From Methanobacterium sp. (GTDB lineage: Archaea; Methanobacteriota; Methanobacteria; Methanobacteriales; Methanobacteriaceae), in contig PMNN01000062.1 in assembly GCA_003161815.1 (NCBI GenBank), positions 9,605 through 18,162 of the forward strand: 8,558 nt of DNA. The letters run 5' to 3'. Below, in pieces: positions 1 to 7,842 of the stretch; positions within the stretch are counted from its first letter, which is position 1; each line of letters opens with the position of its first letter. The position numbers and the translations under genes are program-made. The notes beneath the pieces were generated by a model that saw only the letters and a list, made by a program, of their open reading frames with translations, ran no database searches and was not told the origin of the DNA.

Positions 1-236
1 TGACTGCATTGGCTATATTTGTCCTATCTACCATAAGAATCACTACTAGAAAAACCATTGCAATGAGTTTAGTAGGACTCTCCGGATTAAGTATAGCAGT
101 TGCAACTATCTTAATTTTAATTGGAACCATTTATAACATAGGATTTTGTTCAAATATAGCTACTGCTCTTATAATTTTAGGGCCAGTAGGTACTATTGCA
201 TTTTCAAAAGTTTTAAAAGGTGATTTGAATGACTGA
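1..236 (+). CDS. ehbB: EhbB, MrpF-like small membrane subunit of energy-converting hydrogenase B (first base clipped)
   Basis: This is a small integral membrane protein of the Ehb complex, about 78 residues. The window opens with TGACTGCATTG. Placing one A before it gives ATG overlapping a TGA, the usual ATGA stop/start junction, so the real start is probably the base just before position 1. The TGA at 1-3 is then probably the stop of ehbA. A TTG at 9 is a weaker alternative start. Three hydrophobic segments are visible, at roughly residues 3-12, 20-44 and 50-66. The C-terminal segment ends in [15 protein letters not shown], which resembles the C-terminal helix of MrpF/MnhF. The Asp residues usual in MrpF helix 2 and at the start of helix 3 appear replaced (R17/S23 and N52). 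The gene overlaps ehbC by 8 bases, implying translational coupling. The family call rests on this pattern plus position; its individual role is unknown. Confidence 0.82.
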   Translation, partial: TALAIFVLSTIRITTRKTIAMSLVGLSGLSIAVATILILIGTIYNIGFCSNIATALIILGPVGTIAFSKVLKGDLND

Positions 237-501
237 TGTAATAACGTTAATAGAATCAGCGGTTCTAATAATAACAGCCATATTAGTGTTACTCTCTGCT
301 ATTGGAATTTTACGATACCGGGATGATTTGGATAGAGTGATCTACGCCAGAATACATATATTAGGGGTGGCTGATGTAGCCTGTATTTTAGCCTTATTGG
401 TTTTGGGTCAAGTTTTTTTAGCAGTAGCATACTTTATATTGGCACCTTTTAACGCACACGCCATATCTAACGCCTTCTACTATGGGGAGGAAAAAAAATG
501 A
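229..501 (+). CDS. ehbC: EhbC, MrpG/MnhG-like membrane subunit
   Basis: A 90-residue membrane protein of the ion-translocating part of Ehb. Its pattern follows MrpG: a hydrophobic helix ending in [11 protein letters not shown] (compare GLLRFPDxxxR), then a stretch around [10 protein letters not shown] (residues 41-50), a second helix (about 48-68), and the C-terminal LAPFNAHAI (71-79), which matches the MrpG APxxAHAI signature including P73 and H77. The last residues (GEEKK) are polar. The ATG at 229 lies within the last codons of ehbB (ATGACTGA). Its own stop overlaps the ehbD start as ATGA. In Mrp antiporters and Mbh hydrogenases this subunit helps build the small-subunit membrane cluster beside the antiporter-like subunits. 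That role is inferred here by homology. Confidence 0.88.
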   Translation: MTDVITLIESAVLIITAILVLLSAIGILRYRDDLDRVIYARIHILGVADVACILALLVLGQVFLAVAYFILAPFNAHAISNAFYYGEEKK

Positions 502-740
502 TTGAATACATTGAATACGTACTCATGTTAACCACGGTTCTTGGAGCAGTAATAGCCCTTATACAAAGAGATCTTTTAAAGGCAGCCATATTAACCGGAA
601 TACCTGGTGCTTCTCTGGCTTTCTTGTATCAATTTTTACTAGCTCCTGACGTGGCATTGACTCAGGCTATTGTGGGATCAGCGATTGTCCCTGTATTCTT
701 CGCCCTGGCAGTTCTCAGAACACGTAGAATGGAGGAATAA
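498..740 (+). CDS. ehbD: EhbD, MbhD/MrpA-C-terminal-like membrane subunit
   Basis: An 80-residue membrane protein with three predicted helices (about residues 7-21, 26-47 and 54-74). The sequence [14 protein letters not shown] followed by [14 protein letters not shown] (47-60) is the signature of the MbhD/DUF4040 domain. That domain occurs as a separate subunit in Mbh-type hydrogenases and as part of the C-terminal region of MrpA. Homologues generally read PDVAxTEAxVG; here the Glu position is Q56. The gene starts at an ATGA overlap with ehbC, with GGGGAGG just upstream as ribosome binding site. It ends 6 bases before ehbE. By homology it lies in the membrane arm near the path that links the hydrogenase to the antiporter-like subunits. 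Confidence 0.88.
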   Translation: MIEYIEYVLMLTTVLGAVIALIQRDLLKAAILTGIPGASLAFLYQFLLAPDVALTQAIVGSAIVPVFFALAVLRTRRMEE

Positions 741-746
741 AAAAAA

Positions 747-1118
747 ATGGTTCTAAGTGCTCAATTATTTTCATTTTTCACGGCGGGGTCATTGATAGTT
801 ATTGGGATATTTGCTGCATTATTCCTGGATAATCTTATAAAGAAGATCATTGGGTTAGCTTTCATAGGTGATGGTGTTAATCTGTTTATAATTACCATGG
901 GTTATAAGCCCGGGGGAATTGTCTATATATTCCTTCCCAATATGACCATTAGCAATTTTGCACAGACGGCCTCTTATCCTCTTCCATTTGCACTGGTGCT
1001 AACCAGTATTGTTATTGGAGCTAGTACCCTCGCGGTAATGCTGGGACTTGTCATTGTGCTTAATAAACGGCATGATTCTTTAAGTGCTTCTAAGATTTTA
1101 GGAGATGAGAGGGACTAA
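747..1118 (+). CDS. ehbE: EhbE, MrpC/NuoK-like membrane subunit
   Basis: A 123-residue protein with three hydrophobic segments (about 9-28, 33-52 and 82-105), the topology of MrpC and complex I Nuo[21 protein letters not shown] (residues 27-46) matches the MrpC pattern RNLIRIIIGLxLLSx[22 protein letters not shown] (77-94) matches MrpC DPLPQALVLTAIVI, with F replacing the usual Q. The C-terminus is a hydrophilic cytoplasmic tail of about 18 residues. GGAGG at 731-735, inside the end of ehbD, serves as ribosome binding site. After the stop comes an 83-base gap holding a 25-codon ORF before ehbF. In Mrp/Mbh complexes this subunit packs between the small subunits and the MrpD-like protein. Confidence 0.9.
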   Translation: MVLSAQLFSFFTAGSLIVIGIFAALFLDNLIKKIIGLAFIGDGVNLFIITMGYKPGGIVYIFLPNMTISNFAQTASYPLPFALVLTSIVIGASTLAVMLGLVIVLNKRHDSLSASKILGDERD

Positions 1119-1120
1119 AA

Positions 1121-1198
1121 ATGCTTCAAAATTTATACAATCTAATAAAAATGGTAGTTAATATGAATAAACCATTAAATGATTCAGGGGATGGTTAG
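1121..1198 (+). CDS. Possible 25-residue leader peptide, in frame with and directly before ehbF
   Basis: A 25-codon ORF starts at ATG 1121, 2 bases after the ehbE stop, and ends with TAG at 1196-1198, 3 bases before the ehbF ATG. It fills almost the whole gap. A purine-rich GAGAGGGA (1106-1113) sits about 7 bases upstream as a plausible ribosome binding site. The product begins MLQNLYNLIKMVVNMNKP and ends DSGDG; the first 15 residues could form an amphipathic helix. It is in the same reading frame as ehbF, separated only by TAG and one TCA codon. Its 3' end contains the GGGG at 1187-1190 that probably serves ehbF. I recognise no family. It could be a translational coupler, a remnant of a longer EhbF N-terminus, or a chance ORF. 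Confidence 0.35.
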   Translation: MLQNLYNLIKMVVNMNKPLNDSGDG

Positions 1199-1201
1199 TC
1201 A

Positions 1202-2695
1202 ATGGATCCATTTATTCCGATAATGGTCATACTCCCAATTGCCAGTGCACTTTTCCTGAATTTACTACATAAAAATGATCGCACAGTCAAAATATTAGCT
1301 ATAGTCACTGCATTAGTATTACCTATCATTCCATTATTAACAGGTTATGGTTCACATTATTTCGGAGGCTATGCTCCGTTATCTCAAAATTCAGCTATAG
1401 CTCAAGGGTTACCCTCCTTAATCACGGGTACCCAATTATTTATATTCCATCCAGCCATTACCTATGTGTTTGCTAGTGCACAAAAGGTTATGATATTTAT
1501 ATTAGGAATTGTAGCATTTTTCGCCGTTTTTACAGCTTTAAACGAGACTAAAAAACCTTCAGGAGTTTACGCATTCTTAATGTTCATGGGTACTGCTTCT
1601 GTAATTGCCATTCTACTTTCTGATGATATATTTAATTTGTATGTATTCTTTGAAATTGCTGCTTTAGCACAGGTAGGAATCGTTATTGCATCAAATGTAA
1701 AGCATAACTATGAAACCGCGCTTAAATACGTCATACTGGGAAATATTGCTGGTCCATTACTTCTTCTAGGAATAGCATTACTTTTAGGAGTTACCGGTAA
1801 TGTTAATATTACAGATATTATTTATTCCATAAAACATGGATTGGTAAACCCTCAAAATCCAGTGCTTCTCATGGCTTTGGGTCTTATAACATTTGGATGG
1901 CTTTATGGTTCTGGATTACCGCCATTCCACACTATTAAATCAGCTTTATATAGTAAGGCTCTTCCTCATGGTGCAGCCTTAATTCAGGCTTTTACTGTGT
2001 TCATGATGGTCGCGCTGGGAGTTATAATTCTTAGGATCTTTTCCTATTTACCATTCTCTAAAATGGCCATCATTGCAGTATCACTTTTAGCGTTGGTTCT
2101 CAGCATAACCATGGCCATAGTGCAGACGGATTTCAAGAGGATCCTTGGTTACCTAGCTCTAGGTGAATTAGGTTATATAGGAATAGGATTAGGATTAGGT
2201 ACTACATTAGGTATTACTGCAGGTCTTTTCCAAGCCGTGAATGAAGCCATAATAACCGCATTCCTCTTTATAGGATTTGGAACAGTTTTATATAAAACAA
2301 GAACCAGCGACACTCGTAAATTGGGGGGTATGATGTTTAAAAACCCCCGAGTGGCTCTCTTAGTCCTTCTGGCAGGTTTAGCCATGGCGGGTGTTCCACC
2401 ATTAAACGCTTTCCAAAGTAAATTAATGTTGATCCAGGCATCTTTACAGGCAGGAGTACCTGAACTAGGTATAATTATGATACTCTTAAGTATTGTAACA
2501 TTTATGACATTTATGAAGGCATTTTACACCATATATATGCGGCCGAAGCCTCCTGAACTCGTAATACATGATTATAAAATACCTAAAGCTACTATTATAT
2601 CTTTGGTGGCTTTTCTAATCATTTGTTTAATATTAGGTTTGTTCCCACAAATAGCAACAAGTAATCTACAAACTTTAGCTTCTAGCCTAGTTTAA
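1202..2695 (+). CDS. ehbF: EhbF, NuoL/M/N/MrpD-type antiporter-like subunit
   Basis: At 497 residues this is the large ion-translocating membrane subunit, homologous to MrpD and complex I NuoL/M/N, with about 14 hydrophobic helices. Family landmarks in order are: [20 protein letters not shown] (141-160), with E151 matching the conserved TM5 Glu; [20 protein letters not shown] (238-257), the GLPPFH loop and lysine helix (K246/K252); [18 protein letters not shown] (308-325), with K312; [14 protein letters not shown] (343-356), where most homologues have NHAxxKAxLF; and [14 protein letters not shown] (397-410), with K407 matching the TM12 lysine. It ends in a short hydrophobic tail and lacks the long lateral helix of NuoL. 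ATG 1202 is supported by GGGG at 1187-1190 and an immediate first helix. It probably moves H+ or Na+ to drive ferredoxin reduction. Confidence 0.95.
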   Translation: MDPFIPIMVILPIASALFLNLLHKNDRTVKILAIVTALVLPIIPLLTGYGSHYFGGYAPLSQNSAIAQGLPSLITGTQLFIFHPAITYVFASAQKVMIFILGIVAFFAVFTALNETKKPSGVYAFLMFMGTASVIAILLSDDIFNLYVFFEIAALAQVGIVIASNVKHNYETALKYVILGNIAGPLLLLGIALLLGVTGNVNITDIIYSIKHGLVNPQNPVLLMALGLITFGWLYGSGLPPFHTIKSALYSKALPHGAALIQAFTVFMMVALGVIILRIFSYLPFSKMAIIAVSLLALVLSITMAIVQTDFKRILGYLALGELGYIGIGLGLGTTLGITAGLFQAVNEAIITAFLFIGFGTVLYKTRTSDTRKLGGMMFKNPRVALLVLLAGLAMAGVPPLNAFQSKLMLIQASLQAGVPELGIIMILLSIVTFMTFMKAFYTIYMRPKPPELVIHDYKIPKATIISLVAFLIICLILGLFPQIATSNLQTLASSLV

Positions 2696-2700
2696 AATGA

Positions 2701-2704
2701 GGAG
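2701..2704 (+). promoter_or_regulatory. Ribosome binding site that fixes the ehbG start
   Basis: GGAG, within AGGAGA, lies 7 bases before ATG 2712. An in-frame ATG at 2697 lies before this site and has no comparable purine block, so initiation at 2712 (MSIYDLI) is preferred over the version five residues longer. Confidence 0.6.
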
Positions 2705-2711
2705 ATTTCAT

Positions 2712-3050
2712 ATGAGTATTTATGATTTAATCTTAAAAAGAATAAGGGAAATACAGGGAAAAACTGAGGAAGAGGAACCCCTAACTAATATTTCAGCTTC
2801 TTCAATGTTAACAGCTGAAATAACACTAATTTCATCCATTTTAATTGCATTAATCATGGTAAGACTGATAAATAAGGCTTTGATGATAGTTTTGGTAATA
2901 GCTGTATTCTTTATTGCATTAATGATTACGCCTATCATGCCCAAACTTATAAGGGAGCAGAACGATTCTTTCAATAATATGATTTTCTATATCGTATTGG
3001 CACTGGGAATTTTAATAGCGCTGTTTTATTGGGGGAATTTAAATGTATGA
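2712..3050 (+). CDS. ehbG: EhbG, methanogen-specific membrane subunit of Ehb
   Basis: A 112-residue protein assigned by operon position between ehbF and ehbH; I see no motif shared with a wider family. The N-terminal 30 or so residues are hydrophilic ([16 protein letters not shown]) and should be cytoplasmic. Three hydrophobic segments follow, at about 37-52, 56-77 and 90-107. A charged loop, [13 protein letters not shown], separates the last two. The protein ends YWGNLNV. The start at 2712 is chosen over ATG 2697 because of the GGAG at 2701-2704. The gene overlaps ehbH by 8 bases. The charged N-terminus might contact the peripheral hydrogenase or ferredoxin subunits, but that is only a suggestion. 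Confidence 0.8.
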   Translation: MSIYDLILKRIREIQGKTEEEEPLTNISASSMLTAEITLISSILIALIMVRLINKALMIVLVIAVFFIALMITPIMPKLIREQNDSFNNMIFYIVLALGILIALFYWGNLNV

Positions 3051-3321
3051 TGGATTTAAAAATTTAATAGGTGCAATAGCACTTTTAGTATTCGCAATAA
3101 CTCTATTTAATGCAATATATGGATTTAATCTCATATTATATCCTGGTATTAGTTATCTTTACAATTGGGTAGGTCCTACTATTGCTCCTAACATGGTTAC
3201 GAATATAGTATTTGACTGGAGAGGATACGACACTTTAGGAGAAGCTTTAATATTGGTAAGCGCAGTGGTAGTGACTTTATTAATATTTGGCAGAGGAAGG
3301 GTAAAGTTGGGAGGAAAGTAG
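3043..3321 (+). CDS. ehbH: EhbH, MbhE/MrpB-like membrane subunit
   Basis: A 92-residue membrane protein with helices at about 6-24 and 66-83 and a lumen- or periplasm-like loop between them. [20 protein letters not shown] (residues 50-69) is the diagnostic segment: MbhE and the C-terminal part of MrpA carry NxVTxIxxDFRGxDTLGE. The acidic residues D58, D63 and E67 are all kept. The protein ends in a basic tail (RGRVKLGGK). The ATG at 3043 overlaps the end of ehbG, preceded by GGGGGA (3031-3036). One base separates its stop from ehbI. In Mbh/Mrp complexes this subunit pairs with the MbhD-like protein (EhbD here) in the MrpA-like membrane region. Confidence 0.87.
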   Translation: MYDGFKNLIGAIALLVFAITLFNAIYGFNLILYPGISYLYNWVGPTIAPNMVTNIVFDWRGYDTLGEALILVSAVVVTLLIFGRGRVKLGGK

Positions 3322-3322
3322 A

Positions 3323-3805
3323 ATGAGCACCATACTTAAAATATTCGTATTTCCAGCAGCTCTCATAGTAATGACTTTGGGAATTGACACCATTTTAGGT
3401 GGTCACATAACTCCTGGAGGAGGTTTTCAGGGTGGTGCTATAATTGCCGGTGGATTCATATTCTGCGTTATTGTTTATGGATTAAAAGACAGCCCCATCA
3501 AATTCTCCCATGACTTTATTGCCCGATTAGAGAGTGTAGGTGCTCTTACATACGTGTTTCTTGGTTTAGCTGGATTAATATTCTCCGGATATTATCTATA
3601 CAATCTCGGGGTAGATCTCTACCAAATAGTTCCACCCTTCATAAAGAACTTATTTGACTACCCTGATCCACTGCATGCTGGAATAATACCATATTTAAAC
3701 TTTGTAGTTGGTCTTAAAGTATTTGTGGGTTTAAGTGCTGTTGTTATAGCATTTTTAGGGTTTAAAGGAGAGATTGAAGAAGAAGGAGAGGAAGAGGAGA
3801 TTTAA
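3323..3805 (+). CDS. ehbI: EhbI, MnhB/MrpB-domain membrane subunit
   Basis: A 160-residue membrane protein with the MnhB domain. The signature [19 protein letters not shown] (residues 26-44) matches the MrpB/MbhF [12 protein letters not shown] motif. Hydrophobic helices lie at about 6-25, 36-53, 71-95 and 125-147. The loop [17 protein letters not shown] (111-127) precedes the last helix. The C-terminus is strikingly acidic: [11 protein letters not shown] after residue 149. Its codons are almost pure purine and double as the ribosome binding site for ehbJ. The start ATG 3323 follows GGGAGG in the end of ehbH. By homology the protein is part of the Mrp-like ion-translocating cluster. Confidence 0.92.
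   Translation: MSTILKIFVFPAALIVMTLGIDTILGGHITPGGGFQGGAIIAGGFIFCVIVYGLKDSPIKFSHDFIARLESVGALTYVFLGLAGLIFSGYYLYNLGVDLYQIVPPFIKNLFDYPDPLHAGIIPYLNFVVGLKVFVGLSAVVIAFLGFKGEIEEEGEEEEI
3794..3800 (+). promoter_or_regulatory. Ribosome binding site that fixes the ehbJ start
   Basis: GAGGAGA, inside the last codons of ehbI, lies 6 bases before ATG 3807. A longer reading from TTG 3774 would add a very basic stretch (KKKERKRR) read from the purine-rich ehbI tail in another frame, which is unlikely to be real. The start is therefore placed at 3807. Confidence 0.65.
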
Positions 3806-3806
3806 A

Positions 3807-4088
3807 ATGGTCTATTTTTATTTAGGTCCAGTTACTCTGGGATTTTTACTAGGATTCATATTGGGAAGCAGAGTTAAAATATTCCCAGAAAGCAAATTGA
3901 ACTTCACTTTAGGAAGCTTCATAGTGATAGTCCTAGCGGCCATTATAGTCGCATATCTGGAAGGTCCTTTTCCCTATTACTTGGGCTTACCCCTCGCCCC
4001 GGGCTTTATATCGGGTATCTTAGGTATTATAATTGGTAAGTTAACTCTTGGGAGACTGCTAAAGGATGAGAATATAGGGAGCAATTAA
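3807..4088 (+). CDS. ehbJ: EhbJ, methanogen-specific membrane subunit of Ehb
   Basis: A 93-residue hydrophobic protein placed as EhbJ by order (after ehbI, before the polyferredoxin gene). Three hydrophobic segments are seen: about 4-20 (glycine-rich), 33-50 and 63-79. They are joined by loops with [10 protein letters not shown] (21-30) and [15 protein letters not shown] (51-65). The glycine spacing in helices 1 and 3 ([21 protein letters not shown]) suggests tight helix packing. The protein ends with a polar tail, KDENIGSN. It closes the membrane-protein half of the operon; a 69-base gap follows, the first sizeable one after the ehbE-ehbF gap. I cannot link it to a named wider family from sequence alone. 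Confidence 0.78.
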   Translation: MVYFYLGPVTLGFLLGFILGSRVKIFPESKLNFTLGSFIVIVLAAIIVAYLEGPFPYYLGLPLAPGFISGILGIIIGKLTLGRLLKDENIGSN

Positions 4089-4096
4089 GAGATCAT

Positions 4097-4108
4097 ATTT
4101 AAAAATTT
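4097..4108 (+). promoter_or_regulatory. TATA-like stretch before ehbK, possible internal promoter
   Basis: ATTTAAAAATTT lies about 50 bases upstream of the ehbK ATG, in the 69-base gap after ehbJ. If used as an archaeal TATA box it would start transcription near 4125-4130 and leave a leader of about 30 bases. The match to TTTAWATA is only partial and AT-rich gaps give such matches by chance. Confidence 0.22.
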
Positions 4109-4157
4109 AGAATAATTAACACAAAAAAAAGATTGATGGATTTGGAAGGTACTGATA

Positions 4158-5515
<1,358 letters not shown>

Positions 5516-5519
<4 letters not shown>

Positions 5520-6010
5520 AGGATTTAATCAGAATTTTTCTTGAGGGAATCATAAACAACGTTAGCAGAATTCTTTTCGCCTCAGACAGGGTAACTGATA
5601 TGGATATTAGGAATAGTATCATTGAAGGCAGAGTAATGCCAATGGATAAGGTGGCGGAGGTTCCCTGTATTGGCTGCGGAGGTTGTTGTAATGCCTGCCC
5701 CACTGAAGCTATCGAAATGATAGACTTAAAGGAACCAGTGGAAATGATGAAAGGATTAGTTAAAACTCAGATACCAGTTTTAAACAGTGAAAAATGTGTA
5801 AATTGTTACTATTGCCATGATTTCTGCCCACTTTACGCTTTATTTGGTATGGCGGGAACTATTCATCCCAATGATGTTGGGGAAGTTGAATCGGATATAT
5901 CACAGCTTCTTGAGAAACCCATTAAAATATCAGATGATAAAATAGCTTTCATAGCCCAATACCTGTCAGATTCAACTGTTTTGAAGAAAAGAAAACAGAT
6001 AGACAGATGA
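5516..6010 (+). CDS. ehbL: EhbL, 2[4Fe-4S] ferredoxin subunit
   Basis: A 164-residue hydrophilic protein with two 4Fe-4S motifs: [16 protein letters not shown] (C51, C54, C57, C61, plus an extra C58) and [16 protein letters not shown] (C94, C97, C100, C104). The 32-residue linker between motifs is longer than in small ferredoxins and resembles NuoI/EchF-type subunits. The first 50 residues (with GRVMPMDKV before the first motif) and the last 55 are extensions without cysteines. It is translationally coupled to ehbK by a 4-base ATGA overlap. By analogy with NuoI and EchF it likely connects the proximal cluster of EhbM to the ferredoxin/polyferredoxin side. The gene ends in TGA at 6008-6010 and is followed by an 89-base gap. 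Confidence 0.93.
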
Positions 6011-6011
6011 A

Positions 6012-6019
6012 TTTATAAA
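6012..6019 (+). promoter_or_regulatory. TATA-box-like TTTATAAA upstream of ehbM
   Basis: TTTATAAA lies right after the ehbL stop, within a strongly AT-rich run (6011-6034) and preceded by a purine-rich AGACAGATGAA that could act as a BRE. Transcription would begin near 6040-6045, about 55-60 bases before the ehbM ATG. This is the best TATA match in the window, but it could be compositional. Confidence 0.32.
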
Positions 6020-6099
6020 ATTTATTAATTTATTCAAAAAATGGATTTTTTAGAGGAGAAAAAGTAAAATATCTTTACAAAACATTTAAAAGTGATTAC

Positions 6100-6546
6100 A
6101 TGAGTTTAAAATCATATTCAAGAGCCAGAGCCGTACATGTTATGCTTGTGTATACTGGTGGATGTAATGGCTGCGATATCGAAATAGTGAATTGTATTTT
6201 TTCACCGAAATACGATGCAGAGCAATATAAAATATTCCTCACTTGGAATCCAAGAGAAGCTGATGTACTGGTGGTTACTGGTCCTGTAACTAAACATAAT
6301 GAACAACCTCTACGTGAAATATATAAAGCCATACCTGAACCTAAGGCAGTTATAGCTGCAGGGGCTTGTGCATTAATGGGTGGAGTTTATAAGAATATTA
6401 ACGGTGATATTCCTTCAGAGGAAATAATGGGACCAGTGGATAATATTATACCAGTGGATGCTAAAGTACCGGGCTGCGCTGTGCGGCCAGAGGATGTTTT
6501 AGCAGGAGCAGTTGCAGCTCTACCAAAATTACTGAATGCCAAATAA
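6100..6546 (+). CDS. ehbM: EhbM, [NiFe]-hydrogenase small subunit
   Basis: A 148-residue electron-transfer subunit of group 4 type: short, with no Tat signal and no medial or distal cluster domain. It is homologous to EchC and complex I NuoB. Four cysteines fit the proximal [4Fe-4S] cluster: C22 and C25 in [13 protein letters not shown]90 in [10 protein letters not shown], and C126 in [11 protein letters not shown] fifth, C32, follows shortly after the first pair. TGPVT (60-64) is the usual hydrogenase small-subunit segment before the third ligand. ATG 6100 is supported by GTGAT six bases upstream. The gene sits between an 89-base and a 146-base gap, so it is less tightly coupled than its neighbours. 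It partners EhbN and sits on EhbO. Confidence 0.95.
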   Translation: MSLKSYSRARAVHVMLVYTGGCNGCDIEIVNCIFSPKYDAEQYKIFLTWNPREADVLVVTGPVTKHNEQPLREIYKAIPEPKAVIAAGACALMGGVYKNINGDIPSEEIMGPVDNIIPVDAKVPGCAVRPEDVLAGAVAALPKLLNAK

Positions 6547-6559
6547 AGAAAAAAATCTA

Positions 6560-6568
6560 CTTATATCC
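6560..6568 (+). promoter_or_regulatory. TATA-like stretch in the ehbM-ehbN gap
   Basis: CTTATATCC follows the A-rich run GAAAAAAATCTA (6548-6559), a layout like a BRE plus TATA box. A start site near 6590 would give a leader of about 100 bases before ehbN that contains the 14-codon ORF at 6649. This is weak evidence from composition and layout only. Confidence 0.22.
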
Positions 6569-6648
6569 ATTAATAGGTATGGAAATTAGGACACAATCAA
6601 CACATTTAAACAAAAAAAATAGGATTAAAAAATAAAGGATATTCATAA

Positions 6649-6693
6649 ATGAAATTAAAAGAGGTTTTTCATATTAATAAAGGTGTATTCTAA
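6649..6693 (+). CDS. Possible 14-residue mini ORF coupled to ehbN by TAATG
   Basis: ATG 6649 opens a 14-codon frame encoding [14 protein letters not shown]. Its TAA stop (6691-6693) shares a base with the ehbN ATG (6693-6695). GGAT, in AAAGGATATTC, lies about 10 bases upstream as a weak ribosome binding site. The GGTG that could serve ehbN (6682-6685) is inside this frame. Stop-start overlap suggests translational re-initiation. It may equally be chance, because the frame is very short and the region is AT-rich. I recognise no family. Confidence 0.25.
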   Translation: MKLKEVFHINKGVF

Positions 6694-7826
6694 TGGATGA
6701 AGATAATAAAATAACTAAAAAACAGGTAATAGAGACGGAAGTCCCAATGGGAACTGTGCATTCTGCAGCTATAGAACCTTATCGGGTGCGTTTATTCGTT
6801 GAAGATGAGGTAGTGAAAGATGCTGAGATAACTGTAGGGGTCAACCATCGGGGTGTGGAGAGAATAATGGAAGGATTACCTGTAGAGAAGGCTAACAGTT
6901 TAACCGAGAAAATTTGCGGAATTTGCTCTAACAGTCACATTTGGAACTCCGTTATGGTGGCTGAGAAAGCCTTAGGAATCGAAGTACCTGAAAGAGCTTT
7001 ATACATTAGGATAATCATGGAGGAACTGGAAAGACTACACAGTCACATGTTATACTTAGCTCATGGAAGCGAAGTCCTCGGCCATGAAACCTTCGCCATG
7101 AGAATGTTCTATATCAGAGAAACTGTAATGGAACTTTTAAGGATGATTGGAGGTAATAGAGTACAGTACGGTGTCCCTATTCTTGGGGGTGTAAGGCCTC
7201 GTGCAGAACTGGATCAGATGAGGATCCAGAATATTAAAGATGGAATGGATTATGTGGAGGAGAAAATTTTAGAATTCGCGGAGCGTTTCGTTTCAGATCC
7301 CATGATCATGTCTCGTATAACCGGCGTGGGGGTCCTTAAAAAAGAGGATGCAATAAGATTATCTGCCACCGGACCAACTCTACGCGCTACTGGAGTGGAT
7401 ATTGACCTCCGCAGGGATATGCCTGAGTATGACTCATTTGATTTTAATGTTATAACGCAAGATGATGGTGACATTAAATCTAACTTATTAGTGCGAGTGC
7501 TGGAGATTCCGGAGTCTATTAAGATAATAAGACAGGCTATAGCTAATCTTCCTGATGGTAAAATAACTAACCGTGGCTGGGATATGGAGGATACTCCAAT
7601 AACTAAAAGTTACATTGAAGTGCCTAGAGGCAAGCTTTACCACTCTTATAGTTTAGATGATGGACGGGTTAGGAATGTCATTGTAAGAACTCCTTCTATA
7701 ACTAATATAGGAGCTATGGAGTATGCTTGTATAGGTAGTCATATTACAGATGCCCAATTAGCTATTGTGCAGTGTGATCCTTGTTTCACTTGCACTGATA
7801 GGGCTATTCAAATAATCCAAATATAA
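6693..7826 (+). CDS. ehbN: EhbN, [NiFe]-hydrogenase large (catalytic) subunit
   Basis: This 377-residue catalytic subunit carries the Ni-Fe site that activates H2. It is homologous to EchE and complex I NuoD. The N-terminal nickel-binding motif is [11 protein letters not shown] (residues 72-82; C75, C78), with Lys where most relatives have Arg (RxCGxC). The C-terminal motif is [10 protein letters not shown] (361-370; C364, C367). [20 protein letters not shown] (17-36) and NHRGVERI (51-58) are the usual conserved segments of group 4/NuoD proteins. Only 7 residues (AIQIIQI) follow R370, so any cleaved C-terminal extension would be very short. ATG 6693 is preceded by GGTG at 6682-6685; a second ATG at 6747 is less likely. 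Sixteen bases separate it from ehbO. It acts with EhbM at the membrane face. Confidence 0.97.
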   Translation: MDEDNKITKKQVIETEVPMGTVHSAAIEPYRVRLFVEDEVVKDAEITVGVNHRGVERIMEGLPVEKANSLTEKICGICSNSHIWNSVMVAEKALGIEVPERALYIRIIMEELERLHSHMLYLAHGSEVLGHETFAMRMFYIRETVMELLRMIGGNRVQYGVPILGGVRPRAELDQMRIQNIKDGMDYVEEKILEFAERFVSDPMIMSRITGVGVLKKEDAIRLSATGPTLRATGVDIDLRRDMPEYDSFDFNVITQDDGDIKSNLLVRVLEIPESIKIIRQAIANLPDGKITNRGWDMEDTPITKSYIEVPRGKLYHSYSLDDGRVRNVIVRTPSITNIGAMEYACIGSHITDAQLAIVQCDPCFTCTDRAIQIIQI

Positions 7827-7842
7827 AGAGGGAGATTAATAA

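Noticed and set aside
1196..1198. TAG before ehbF read as pyrrolysine
   Set aside because: Pyrrolysine use is known mainly from Methanosarcinales and Methanomassiliicoccales, not the Methanobacteriales suggested here, and ehbF has a good start of its own directly after it. Kept only as a question within the leader-ORF finding.
2173..2385. Minus-strand open frame opposite ehbF
   Set aside because: It lies wholly inside a well-supported plus-strand gene, has no recognisable domain and a composition typical of the complement of a membrane protein.
2720..2974. Minus-strand open frame opposite ehbG
   Set aside because: A shadow of ehbG; no family features and no ribosome binding site seen.
1..4088. 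A stand-alone Mrp Na+/H+ antiporter operon
   Set aside because: The Mrp-like subunits lead directly into polyferredoxin, ferredoxin and [NiFe]-hydrogenase genes in the exact ehb order, so they are hydrogenase subunits.
6096..6332. Minus-strand open frame opposite ehbM
   Set aside because: Complement of the hydrogenase small subunit gene; no domain visible.
6566..6583. Short inverted repeat TCCAT...ATGGA with an 8-base loop in the ehbM-ehbN gap
   Set aside because: A 5-base AT-rich stem is expected by chance and has no T-run after it, so it is not called as a terminator or operator.
7250..7474. Minus-strand open frame opposite ehbN
   Set aside because: Complement of the large subunit gene; no domain visible.
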